NCBI RefSeq assembly: GCF_000185725.2
Contig: NZ_KI391954.1
Location: 372,001 to 436,000, forward strand
Reading direction: 5' to 3'
Length of the DNA: 64,000 nucleotides
Source: Segniliparus rugosus ATCC BAA-974
Lineage (GTDB): Bacteria; Actinomycetota; Actinomycetes; Mycobacteriales; Mycobacteriaceae
Part shown: positions 44,386-51,437 of the stretch, piece by piece
Layout of the letters: the number at the start of each line of letters is the position of its first letter
Numbering within the stretch: the stretch's first letter is position 1
Made by a program: the position numbers and the translations under genes
The notes under the pieces: generated by a model
The model's database searches: none
What the model was told of the DNA's origin: nothing
The model's input: the letters and a program-made list of their open reading frames with translations, nothing else

Positions 44386-44637
44386 CTAGAGCAGATGCGG
44401 CATCTCGTGGTGGTGTCGGCGGTCGTAGAGGCTGACGCCGCCGACCACGGCAGAGCCGAAGACCAGCTCGATGGCCACCGCTGCCGCGGCGACCAAGCCC
44501 CAGCCGATGTGCTTGGACGCGAACGCCACGAGCATGCACGCGGTTGACGCGGTGACGAGCAACGCCGTGAAGTAGCCTGTCCAGGCGGCGAAGCGGTTGA
44601 GCAGATCCCATTCAGCGAAGGTGTTGCGAAGACTCAT
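44386..44637 (-). CDS. Small two-helix membrane protein
   Basis: An 83-aa protein with two hydrophobic segments (about residues 18-40 and 46-68) and a histidine-rich C-terminus (YDRRHHHEMPHLL). A Shine-Dalgarno AGGAG precedes ATG 44637. Family not recognised; the type is frequent in Mycobacteriales. Confidence 0.65.
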   Translation of the reverse strand: MSLRNTFAEWDLLNRFAAWTGYFTALLVTASTACMLVAFASKHIGWGLVAAAAVAIELVFGSAVVGGVSLYDRRHHHEMPHLL

Positions 44638-44686
44638 CGGAGCACTCCTTTCCTACGCCATTCAGGCTACTCCTATGTTAGATTGA

Positions 44687-45013
44687 TCACAATAGATTGG
44701 TCAGCGCGGCGAAACAGAGGGTGCCGAGGCCGACGCTCAAGAGGGTTCGGCGGCCGAACGCGAGGTGCGCGGCCGAGGTCACCGCCACGGAGAGCGCGGC
44801 TTTGAGGAAGGACGAGGGGTCCGCCTGGACGGTGTTGCGGAACGTCGAGGCGGCGAGGATGGCCAGGAGCCCTGCGGGCATCCAGAGCGCCATCGCGGAC
44901 ACGAGTTTCGAGGAGCGCAACGCGCCGAGCACCGCGAACGGCGCGGCGCGCAGCGCGAAGGTGATGGCGAAGGCGATCGCCAAGGCGGCGGCGATGTACT
45001 GCGGATCAGGCAC
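44687..45013 (-). CDS. azlD: Branched-chain amino acid exporter, small subunit AzlD
   Basis: A 108-aa membrane protein with three to four helices, typical of the AzlD/BrnE small subunit, which works with AzlC to export branched-chain amino acids. The LRAAPFAVLGALRSS segment fits the family. It overlaps azlC by 8 bp and is transcribed with it away from the Lrp-type regulator. Confidence 0.88.
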   Translation of the reverse strand: MPDPQYIAAALAIAFAITFALRAAPFAVLGALRSSKLVSAMALWMPAGLLAILAASTFRNTVQADPSSFLKAALSVAVTSAAHLAFGRRTLLSVGLGTLCFAALTNLL

Positions 45014-45755
45014 GGGCGCTCCGCCTGCGGGCGAGGGCGTAGCGGACCGCGAGCGCGGCGACGAACAGCGTCAGCGCGACGAACAGCGCCGATCCCGGGG
45101 CGAGGACCAAGGCGAGGGAGAAGCTCAGGCCCGCGAGCGCGAGCGAGGGCACGTGCTCGCGGGAGCGGCAGGCGTCGAGGGCGAGGGTGACGAACAGGGC
45201 GCACAGCGCGAACTCCAGCCCTTTGACCGGGCCGGGGAGGGCGGTGGCGACGAGCACGCCGGTGAGCCCGCCGCCGACCCAGTAGCACTGGAACGCGGCT
45301 TGCATGGCGAGCAGCCGCCACGGCGTCCACGGCCCCGGCCTCGCGGCGGTGACCGCGTACGCCTCGTCGATGAGGGCGTAGACGGAATAGAGGCGCGCGA
45401 TGGGATTGCTCACTGTCCGAAGCGGGAAGGTGAAGGCGTAGAAGACGTGCCGGAAGTTGACCAGGAGCGTCGTGAGCGCGATCGTCGCCAAGGGGGTCGT
45501 GGCGGCCACCATGCCCACCAGCAGCAATTCCAGAGATCCGGCGTACACGGCGACGGACAACGCGGGGGCGATCCACCACGGCAGACCGGTTTGGACCACG
45601 AAGAGCCCGAACGCCACGCCGATGGGGTACATGCCCAGTCCGGCGGCCAGCGACAGGCGCACTCCCGCAGCGGCTTCCGCGCGCCATGTCGGCAGTCGGG
45701 CCGCCTGCGGCGGGGACGTTTGGCCGAGGGTCAGATCATTGCTCACGTTGAGCAA
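45006..45755 (-). CDS. azlC: Branched-chain amino acid exporter, large subunit AzlC
   Basis: A 249-aa membrane protein with about seven helices of the AzlC/BrnF family. Motifs PIGVAFGLFVVQTGL, YAGSLELLLVGMVA and VNFRHVFYAFT are characteristic. The start is TTG 45755 or GTG 45746; both lie inside a 19-bp palindrome that probably binds the divergent Lrp-type regulator. Together with AzlD it likely exports leucine, isoleucine, valine or methionine. Confidence 0.9.
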   Translation of the reverse strand: MLNVSNDLTLGQTSPPQAARLPTWRAEAAAGVRLSLAAGLGMYPIGVAFGLFVVQTGLPWWIAPALSVAVYAGSLELLLVGMVAATTPLATIALTTLLVNFRHVFYAFTFPLRTVSNPIARLYSVYALIDEAYAVTAARPGPWTPWRLLAMQAAFQCYWVGGGLTGVLVATALPGPVKGLEFALCALFVTLALDACRSREHVPSLALAGLSFSLALVLAPGSALFVALTLFVAALAVRYALARRRSARA

Positions 45756-45756
45756 T
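45738..45756. promoter_or_regulatory. Palindrome at the azlC start, likely Lrp-type operator
   Basis: ATTGCTCA-CGT-TGAGCAAT is a perfect inverted repeat with 8-bp arms. It covers the azlC start codon and lies 65 bp from the divergent lrp-type gene. Confidence 0.6.
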
Positions 45757-45821
45757 TTTCCCAGAAGAACGCCCGATTATTATTGTGAAGTATCGCGGCA
45801 ATGCCGAGTAATATGCAATAA

Positions 45822-46292
45822 ATGGATCTTGATTCAACAGATCGAGCAATAATCAGCCATCTGCAAGAAGACGGCCGATTGTCGAATGTCGCCTTGGCCG
45901 ACCGGGTGCATCTCACGCCGGGCCCGTGTCTGCGCCGCGTGCAACGTCTGGAGGCCGACGGGGTGATCCTCGGCTATCGGGCCGTGGTCGACCCGTCCGC
46001 CCTCGACCAAGGCTTCGAGGTCATGCTGGAGGTGGCGTTGACCGTGTTCGACCGCGCGAGCGTCGAGGAGTTCGAAGCCACCATGGCCGGGTTCCCCGAG
46101 GTGCTGGAGCTGTACCGGCTGTTCGGCTCGCCGGACTATTTCGTGCGCGTCGCCACCAAGGATCTGGCGGCCTATGAGGCATTCCTCACCAACCGGGTGA
46201 TGACGATCCCCAGCGTGCAAAAGCTCTCGTCCCGATTCGCGATGAAAGTCCTCAAATCGCTGCGTCCGGGCGCGACGACGAACTCGAAATGA
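45822..46292 (+). CDS. Lrp/AsnC-family transcriptional regulator
   Basis: A 156-aa regulator. The N-terminal HTH (DRAIISHLQEDGRLSNVALADRV) is followed by the conserved TPGPCLRRVQRLEADGVILGY turn and a C-terminal RAM ligand domain (VMLEVALTVF to PSVQKLSSRFAM). It is divergent from azlCD, the classic arrangement of a local activator of amino acid export. The ligand is probably a branched-chain amino acid or methionine (inference). Confidence 0.9.
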   Translation: MDLDSTDRAIISHLQEDGRLSNVALADRVHLTPGPCLRRVQRLEADGVILGYRAVVDPSALDQGFEVMLEVALTVFDRASVEEFEATMAGFPEVLELYRLFGSPDYFVRVATKDLAAYEAFLTNRVMTIPSVQKLSSRFAMKVLKSLRPGATTNSK

Positions 46293-46399
46293 ACTGCGGG
46301 GCCGAGCGCCCTGATGGCGGATGAATTGTCGATGACATGCCCGAAAAGTCCGTGCCTTGACGCTTCCGTGCGCCGGGGGCGAGTCGGCAGGGTGGCGGC

Positions 46400-47206
46400 A
46401 TGGCCAAATTCTCCCGTTTCTCCGCATCTGTCGCAGCCATGCTCGCCGCCGCTCTCATCGCCCCCGCGCCCGCCGCTTTCGCGTGGGGCCGCCAAGGCCA
46501 CGACGTTGTCGGCGGCTACGCCGACAACCATCTGACTCCAGAGGCCAAGGGCGTGGTGGGCCGCCTGCTCGCTGGCGAGGCGAACCCGACGCTGGCGGGC
46601 GTGGCGACGTGGGCGGACGACATCCGCTCCAGCGGCTCGGAGCTGGGCAGGACCTCCGCGCCATGGCATTTCGCGGACATCGCGGACAACAACTGCGTCT
46701 ACACCGACGCGGCGGGCGGCGGGCAGAATGTCGTGGAAGCGCTGCGCGAGCAGACGAGGATTCTCGCCGACACGACCGAGTCCGACGCGGACCGGGCGCA
46801 GGCGCTCAAGTTCGTCGTCCATTTCGTCGGGGACGCGCACCAGCCGTTCCACGCTGGGTACGAGAGCGACCGGGGCGGGAACGACCACCCGATCACCTAC
46901 AACGGCGTCCACACGAACATGCACTCCGTGTGGGACACCCGGCTCATCGCCACGCTGGGCCTCTCGGACGTCGCCTTCGTCCAGCGCCTCGAGTCGATGC
47001 CCGACGACCAGCTGCCCGCGCCCGACCTGCAGAACGATCCGGCGACGTGGGTCCAGGAGTCTTGCGAGATCGCCATTCACGCCTACCCGGACTCCTCGAC
47101 CATCGGGGCCCCGTACACCGCGCAGTACCTGCCTGTCGCGGAGCAACGCCTCCACCTGGCGGGCGAACGCCTCGCCCTGCTCCTCAACACCATCCTCACC
47201 GGATAG
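46400..47206 (+). CDS. Secreted S1/P1-type zinc nuclease
   Basis: A 268-aa protein with a Sec signal peptide (about residues 1-28) cleaved so that the mature protein starts with Trp (AWGRQGHDVVGG), as this family requires for zinc binding. The other zinc ligands are visible in TWADDIRSS, HFVVHFVGDAHQPFHAG-like and HSVWD segments. S1/P1 nucleases degrade single-stranded DNA and RNA and are mostly known from fungi, plants and some bacteria. No neighbouring gene suggests a pathway. Confidence 0.9.
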   Translation: MAKFSRFSASVAAMLAAALIAPAPAAFAWGRQGHDVVGGYADNHLTPEAKGVVGRLLAGEANPTLAGVATWADDIRSSGSELGRTSAPWHFADIADNNCVYTDAAGGGQNVVEALREQTRILADTTESDADRAQALKFVVHFVGDAHQPFHAGYESDRGGNDHPITYNGVHTNMHSVWDTRLIATLGLSDVAFVQRLESMPDDQLPAPDLQNDPATWVQESCEIAIHAYPDSSTIGAPYTAQYLPVAEQRLHLAGERLALLLNTILTG

Positions 47207-47232
47207 CCGCGCCCGCGCGCTACGCTGTGCGC

Positions 47233-47955
47233 ATGGGCAAGCGTCGCGCGGGGTGGTTGGCCTTCGCGTTGTTGGCGGGTCTCGGCCTCGCTCCCGCCGA
47301 GGCCGACCCCCTCGGCTGCTCGGCGCGGGCTGGCTCATGGGATGCGGCGCAGTCCCGCTGTGTCGTGCGCGTCTCGGCCTCCGCGTACACCGAGTCGGTG
47401 CAAGTCCCGCTCGATCTTGACCCGCCGGTCCAACAGGCGGCGGACGACGAGCTCGCCGCGTTGCGGGCCACATTCGAGCACGACGCGGCGCGCGCCACGC
47501 CGGACCGCCCGTTCTCGCTCAGCGAGACCTACGAGCAGATCCCCGGCCCGGACGGGGTGACCAATATCGTCATGACCGTCTTCGCCGAGGTCGGCGCGTA
47601 CCATCCGGTCGCGGGCTATCGGACCTTGGTGTTCAAGGGCGACCGCAGAATCGGGCTCGCGGACCTCTTTCCCGATGTCGCCTCGGCGTTGCGTGCCGTC
47701 TCCCCGATCGTGCAGGCGGACCTTGAGCGAAAGCTTTTGGCGGGACGGCCGGTCGAGGCCTCGGACCCCCTCGAGCTCAATATCGTCCAAGGCCTCGGGG
47801 CCGATCCGGAGCATTACCAGCATTTCGTCCTCGCCCCGGGCGAGGTGCGCTTCCTTTTCCTGCCGTACCAAGTCGCCTGCTACGCGGCTGGGCCGCAGAC
47901 GGGGCATGTGCCGTTCGGGCAGATCCGGGACGTGCTCGCCCCAGGGCTGATCTAA
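47233..47955 (+). CDS. Secreted MPT64-like protein (DUF3298/RsiV-type domain)
   Basis: A 240-aa exported protein with a signal peptide ending near residue 24 (APAEADP). Two cysteines (LGCSARAG and SRCVVRV) may form a disulfide. The rest follows the MPT64/RsiV pattern, with GAYHPVAGYRTLVF, then PIVQADLERKLL, and DPEHYQHFVLAPGEVRFLFLP. MPT64 is a secreted antigen of the M. tuberculosis complex; members elsewhere have unclear roles. ATG 47233 is the first start of the secreted form. A strong bidirectional terminator follows. Confidence 0.82.
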   Translation: MGKRRAGWLAFALLAGLGLAPAEADPLGCSARAGSWDAAQSRCVVRVSASAYTESVQVPLDLDPPVQQAADDELAALRATFEHDAARATPDRPFSLSETYEQIPGPDGVTNIVMTVFAEVGAYHPVAGYRTLVFKGDRRIGLADLFPDVASALRAVSPIVQADLERKLLAGRPVEASDPLELNIVQGLGADPEHYQHFVLAPGEVRFLFLPYQVACYAAGPQTGHVPFGQIRDVLAPGLI

Positions 47956-47974
47956 CTGCCCTGCCGTCATCGGC

Positions 47975-48008
47975 GAAAGGCCGCCCCGTCATGACGGGGC
48001 GGCCTTTC
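47975..48008. terminator. Bidirectional terminator between convergent genes
   Basis: A 34-bp perfect palindrome (arms 47975-47991 and 47992-48008, beginning GAAAGGCCGCCCCGTCA) sits between the MPT64-like gene and the convergent small secreted gene. There is no long T-run; the stem itself is very strong. Confidence 0.8.
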
Positions 48009-48024
48009 GGGAGAGGGCTGCGGC

Positions 48025-48258
48025 TCAGCGGGCGCCGAGGGCGGTGCCGATGGTGTCGTGCAGCGTTCCGGTGGCCTTGTTGGGGCCTTGGCTGGTGACA
48101 GTGTCGTTGTTGTCGGGGTTCCGGTAGTTGTGCCCATGGGCGTCGCCGCTGAGGTGGGCGACCACCACGGTCTCGTGCGCGGGGGCGGCCGAGGCGTACG
48201 CGGCGGCTCCGAACAGGCCGGAGAGGGCGATCAGGGCGCTGGCTGCGAAAGTTTTCAT
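48025..48258 (-). CDS. Small secreted protein with SGDAHGHN motif
   Basis: A 77-aa protein with a signal peptide (about residues 1-25, cleavage after ASA). The mature part is about 50 residues and hydrophilic, with the motif SGDAHGHNYRNPDNND. A closely similar motif (SGDSHGHNG) ends a second small secreted protein at 49370-49540. Family not recognised; possibly metal-binding through the histidines (inference). Confidence 0.7.
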   Translation of the reverse strand: MKTFAASALIALSGLFGAAAYASAAPAHETVVVAHLSGDAHGHNYRNPDNNDTVTSQGPNKATGTLHDTIGTALGAR

Positions 48259-48470
48259 GGCGGTGGTCCTTTCTTGTCTTGTCGTCCGGTCGAGGCTTCT
48301 CGGTCGTCGGCCGTCATTCGCTTATGCCTAAATAAACCCAATCATCCAATTATTTATTCCGAAGGATCCGCAAGGTGACGAAGGTCGCACCTCGGCAGCG
48401 TTCGCCACGCCGTTCCCGGTCTCGCGCGTGAGCTTTGGCGGAGATTGCAGCCACAGGATCGGAGAGACGC

Positions 48471-48689
48471 GTGGAAGTGGGTCGGATCGGCGATTTGCCA
48501 GCGCACCCCCTCTTCGCGCATTTCGTGGTGGCCCTCGTTCCGCTGACCGCAGCGGCCGCCCTCGCCGCAGCGCTCTGGCACGACAAGCCCAAGCCCGCTG
48601 CGACGAGCCCAGGCCGATGGCTGGGATTCGGCTGCGGCGGACGGGCGTTGCGGCGGCCCTGTGATGATGTCCGGCATGGAAGAACATGA
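48471..48689 (+). pseudogene. Fragment of a DUF2231-like membrane protein
   Basis: From GTG 48471 the frame gives VGRIGDLPAHPLFAHFVVALVPLTA, which resembles the N-terminus of DUF2231 membrane proteins (LPAHPL-HF motif and first helix). After about 35 residues the resemblance stops and the frame ends at 48689 without the other helices. The tail overlaps the next gene. I take it as a truncated remnant; a short functional protein is the alternative. Confidence 0.4.
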
Positions 48690-49014
48690 ATTGCAAAGCT
48701 CGGCGAGGATGTTCGCGGGGGTCAGCGCCGCTCTGATCAGCTATGCCGCATGGGGCACCTGCGTGATCGCCGCGCGCGGCGTGAAAAACCTCGGCACGAC
48801 GAGCGACGACTACGGCCACGAGTGGCAGTCCGGCCGCTCGCTGGAGGTCGAACACTGGCTGTACTGGACATCCGGCGGCTGGTTCCTGCTCGGATGCCTC
48901 CTCCTGTGGGCAGGCATGCGAGGACGGAAGGTCAAGAACGCCGCCTTCGCCGGGCTGCTCGCAGTCTTCCTCCTGGTCGTGGCGGCGGTGTTCGTGGTGC
49001 TCGCCATCCCGTGA
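48664..49014 (+). CDS. Membrane protein of unknown function
   Basis: About 116 aa with three hydrophobic segments (near residues 15-35, 70-88 and 94-115). Family not recognised. The start may be GTG 48661, ATG 48664, ATG 48667 or ATG 48676; no Shine-Dalgarno decides between them. It lies just after the DUF2231-like fragment in the same direction. Confidence 0.6.
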   Translation: MMSGMEEHELQSSARMFAGVSAALISYAAWGTCVIAARGVKNLGTTSDDYGHEWQSGRSLEVEHWLYWTSGGWFLLGCLLLWAGMRGRKVKNAAFAGLLAVFLLVVAAVFVVLAIP

Positions 49015-49317
49015 TGCCGGGTTGGATGTGGCAAATGTCGGGCAGGATGGGGAAATGAGACCGCCCCAGGCCAAAAATTTGCCGTGCCCCGGAGCGTACG
49101 CCGTGGGTCACCATCATCCCACCTTGGCAAGGGCGGCGCTGATGCGCTGGCGAGCGAAGAGGCCGCGCGCCGGGACAGCAACCGCGCCAAAGCGGCACCA
49201 CCACAGACCTACGGCGCGGATTCGAGACCGAGAGGCGTTACGAGGGATGCGGACCTGATTGATGCCAACGGTGCGATGGCCGAGCCCCGCTGAACCCCGG
49301 CGGATTGGACCAGGAAA

Positions 49318-49353
49318 TGCTTCGGGCCCCCGCCGCAGCGGGGGCCCGAAGCA
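49318..49353 (-). terminator. Terminator hairpin of the small secreted gene
   Basis: Perfect 16-bp stem TGCTTCGGGCCCCCGC / GCGGGGGCCCGAAGCA with a 4-nt loop, 17 bp past the stop of the minus-strand gene at 49370. Confidence 0.75.
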
Positions 49354-49369
49354 TTGACGCAAGGCAGGA

Positions 49370-49540
49370 TCAGCCGTTGTGCCCGTGGCTGTCGCCGCTT
49401 CCCGCGGATCCGGCGTTGCCGTCCTGAAGGACCGGGCCGACGTGCGACGCTGCGACGACATCGTTCGTGGACGCCTGGACCAGAGACATGTCTGCGGGGG
49501 CGGCCGCGAGGAGCGGGAAGAAGTTGAAGAGGAAGAACAT
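49370..49540 (-). CDS. Small secreted peptide with SGDSHGHN motif
   Basis: A 56-aa frame from ATG 49540 with a Shine-Dalgarno-like GAAGGAG about 9 bp upstream. It begins with a short hydrophobic signal-like segment (MFFLFNFFPLLAAAPAD) and ends SGSGDSHGHNG. The last residues match the motif of the small secreted protein at 48025-48258. A strong terminator follows. The start, motif and terminator together make it a credible gene despite its length. Confidence 0.6.
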   Translation of the reverse strand: MFFLFNFFPLLAAAPADMSLVQASTNDVVAASHVGPVLQDGNAGSAGSGDSHGHNG

Positions 49541-49567
49541 GACGGAACGCTCCTTCGGGGGATCTAG

Positions 49568-49961
49568 CTCTCAACGGTGAATCGCCGTTGAGAGAGGCTT
49601 GCTTTTCGGGGTCTTTTAGGACTTGGGTTTTTCGGCATCCTTCGGACTTGTCGTTCAACACAGCGAATGATCCAAACATTCCACCTATGCGGATAATCAC
49701 ACGACCTGCGGGATTTCGACGACCGGAGCCGTGCCCGATCCTGAAATCGTCTACCAGCATGCGACCGAGATTGGCCCCACCTGGCGGGACGTGTGGTCTT
49801 GCGCCTGGAGGGAATCGGCCGTGATCGTCCGCCCGCTCGCGTGTGCCGCGCGCTGGGTCGGCGACCGCAATCCAGAACGGCACTTTTCCGGCTTCGGCGA
49901 AGCCGGGCCTTTCGTGGAAGATGAGGGGACTGGTCCCTTGGGCGGGATGTGGAAGCGAAAA
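49568..49961. other. Intergenic stretch with one hairpin, no credible gene
   Basis: A 10-bp inverted repeat (CTCTCAACGG / CCGTTGAGAG, 49568-49594) lies at its left end, upstream of the small secreted gene. Beyond it, open frames exist on both strands but none has a Shine-Dalgarno, a recognisable domain or codon pattern that convinces me. Confidence 0.5.
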
Positions 49962-49997
49962 CCGCCCCAGGCCACAACAAGTTGTGGCCTGGGGCGG
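49962..49997 (-). terminator. Terminator of the tRNA-Arg locus
   Basis: A perfect 17-bp stem (49962-49978 and 49981-49997) with a 2-nt loop lies 6 bp past the 3' end of the tRNA fragment on the minus strand. Its presence here marks the chromosomal side of the junction. Confidence 0.85.
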
Positions 49998-50002
49998 AAC
50001 TG

Positions 50003-50050
50003 TGCACCCGAAGGGACTCGAACCCCTAACCTTCTGATCCGTAGTCAGAG
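50003..50050 (-). other. 3' half of tRNA-Arg(ACG): attachment site at one end of an integrated element
   Basis: On the minus strand this reads as the anticodon arm (TCTGA CTACGGA TCAGA, anticodon ACG), variable loop, T-arm (AGGGG TTCGAGT CCCTT) and 3' acceptor strand CGGGTGC plus discriminator A. The 5' acceptor strand and D-arm, which should lie at 50051-50080, are absent. tRNA-specific integrases leave such a displaced 3' half, with its own terminator, at one border and restore the whole tRNA at the other. The element therefore lies to the right, with the intact tRNA and integrase expected beyond 64 kb. Confidence 0.85.
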
Positions 50051-50056
50051 CCCGCC

Positions 50057-50227
50057 CGTGACAGGTGGCGATTCGGCGTGACGGGCTGGTTCGTCTTGTG
50101 CAGGCCAGGGGTGGTTTCCGTGCCTTATCGTGATGTCTCGCCTCATCTTGTTATAGATGGTGTGTGACCACGGCGTGACCACGCTGCACGTCCCCTGGCC
50201 TGGGGTTTTGAGACTATCAGTGACCAC
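50057..50227 (+). repeat. GTGAC direct repeats next to the attachment site
   Basis: CGTGAC occurs at 50057, 50077 and 50174, and GTGACCAC at 50164, 50175 and 50220, all on the plus strand. Such clusters beside att sites are often integrase or excisionase arm sites. The same CGTGAC core makes up the 12-bp array at 58238. The 50051-50260 gap holds no gene. Confidence 0.5.
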
Positions 50228-50260
50228 TATATTGTCAGTCTCTCGTGCGATCATCGGCGC

Positions 50261-50608
50261 ATGAGCAAGAACGTCAAGAACAAGACCGCCGATACCGTCG
50301 AGGAGTTGACCTCCGACATGAGGGGGCTCTGGCTCGTTGTGACGCAAGGCTCCCGCCACATTTGGGATTTGGAGACGCATCCTCCGGGCTATGTGCGCGT
50401 GCCGGGTCCGCAGAGCCTGTCCGGCGCTTTCCCGATGGACAGACAGCTGGTGCGGTTGTCGCGGGTCGGGCGGTGGCCGAAGATCGGGGGCACGAGCCTG
50501 GTTTTCTTCGACGTGCCAGATGATCCGATGAAGGAGTATTGGCGGCAGTCGTCCGCCATTGCCCGGATCGAGCGGTTGCCCGACCCCAGATTCGAGGACT
50601 GTCTGTGA
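50261..50608 (+). CDS. Hypothetical protein of the mobile element
   Basis: A 115-aa soluble protein with no recognised family. It begins with a lysine-rich stretch (MSKNVKNKTADTVEE) and ends PRFEDCL. The start of the next gene overlaps its stop as GTGA, so the pair is coupled. It is the first gene inside the element after the attachment site; a role in excision control is conceivable but not supported by any motif. Confidence 0.6.
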   Translation: MSKNVKNKTADTVEELTSDMRGLWLVVTQGSRHIWDLETHPPGYVRVPGPQSLSGAFPMDRQLVRLSRVGRWPKIGGTSLVFFDVPDDPMKEYWRQSSAIARIERLPDPRFEDCL

Positions 50609-50841
50609 CCCGCCTCTACCCGGTGCCGCCTGAGCAGCGGGTCGAGGTGATAGCGCTCATGCGCGGTGTCGGGGCGGCGCGCACGGCTGGTGCGCAGCTC
50701 CTCGAATCTTGGCCCGATCTCGCCGCGCGCATCGGGATCGACAGTGATTTGCTGCAGGCGTGGGAGTTGATGTTCGCCCGCTGCTACTGGAAGACCCTCG
50801 GATTCGAGGGCGAGAACAGGCTGGGCCTGGATCGGGAGTGA
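50605..50841 (+). CDS. Hypothetical 78-aa protein of the mobile element
   Basis: Starts at GTG 50605, overlapping the previous stop. A helical protein (LYPVPPEQRVEVIALMRGVGAA) with one Cys; no recognised domain. The upstream open frame from 50539 overlaps the preceding gene and is not used. Confidence 0.55.
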   Translation: MTRLYPVPPEQRVEVIALMRGVGAARTAGAQLLESWPDLAARIGIDSDLLQAWELMFARCYWKTLGFEGENRLGLDRE

Positions 50842-50867
50842 GCTGCCTGTACCCGCTTACCTGCGGG

Positions 50868-51116
50868 TTATTCTGCTTGGTCTGCTTCGCGGGTGAGTTT
50901 GTGCCCGAGGGCCTCGATGCGCATCAGCTCGGTGTCGATGCCCATCTCTCGGGAGATTTGGGTCATTTGGTCCATCACTGCGCCCCGTGCGGTGATCGCG
51001 GCTGTGAGCTCCTCGACGGGCAGCGTGAAATCCAGTGTCCGATCTGTGAGCGCCCCGAACTCCGTGATCAATGCGCGCATCTCGGCGAGTTGACGGTCCA
51101 TCGCCTCCCTGTCCAT
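50868..51116 (-). CDS. Hypothetical helical protein
   Basis: An 82-aa protein predicted all-helical (MDREAMDRQLAEMRALITEF onward). Its size and helical nature would fit a WXG100-like or EspC-like partner, but there is no WXG motif. The start is ATG 51116. It lies downstream of the EspC-like gene in the same direction, with a 43-bp gap. Confidence 0.55.
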   Translation of the reverse strand: MDREAMDRQLAEMRALITEFGALTDRTLDFTLPVEELTAAITARGAVMDQMTQISREMGIDTELMRIEALGHKLTREADQAE

Positions 51117-51159
51117 CCCGCCAGCATAATCTCTCAGCGGGGCGGATGGACAGATCGGC

Positions 51160-51423
51160 TCACGCCTCGCTGATCCGCTGAGCGTTCGCCGCCTCCTGGG
51201 AACCGAACGCGGTCGAGGCGCGTGCCCCGACATCATGGGTGCTCGCGGCGGCACGCATGGTCGTTCGGGCTGCGCCGATAGCAGCTTGCAAGATGGCCGC
51301 ATGCTCCGGGCGCAGGCCTTCGGGTTTGATGTCGGGGAGCGCATCGGCGCTTGCCCGGAGGCTGCCTGCTGATGCGGCATGTCGGCGATTTTGCTCTTCG
51401 GGGTGAAGATCGATGTCGCTCAT
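51160..51423 (-). CDS. EspC-like (DUF2580-type) small protein, possible type VII secretion substrate
   Basis: An 87-aa alanine-rich helical protein (HAASAGSLRASADALPDI ... AAIGAARTTMRAAASTHDVGARAST). The arrangement of two helices around a Pro/Leu turn fits the EspC/DUF2580 family of ESX-associated small secreted proteins. It is followed upstream in the same operon by a large Pro/Thr repeat protein. Family call is by pattern only. Confidence 0.5.
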   Translation of the reverse strand: MSDIDLHPEEQNRRHAASAGSLRASADALPDIKPEGLRPEHAAILQAAIGAARTTMRAAASTHDVGARASTAFGSQEAANAQRISEA

Positions 51424-51437
51424 GTGTGTTTCTCCAA

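Larger units (their letters stand above)
49042..49974 (+). repeat. Two copies of an imperfect ~32-bp sequence
   Basis: 49042-49073 and 49942-49974 are alike over about 32 bp and share the exact block ACCGCCCCAGGCCA. The second copy runs into the left arm of the tRNA-Arg terminator; the first has no terminator stem. They bracket about 900 bp. Possibly the trace of an earlier duplication or insertion at the tRNA site. Confidence 0.5.

Noticed and set aside
50003-50080. Complete tRNA gene on the minus strand
   Set aside because: The anticodon, T and 3' acceptor parts are perfect, but the next 30 bases contain no D-arm and no 5' acceptor strand GCACCCG, so it cannot be a functional tRNA.
49731-50081. 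Plus-strand 116-codon frame running through the tRNA fragment
   Set aside because: It crosses the terminator and tRNA sequence, has no Shine-Dalgarno and no recognisable content.
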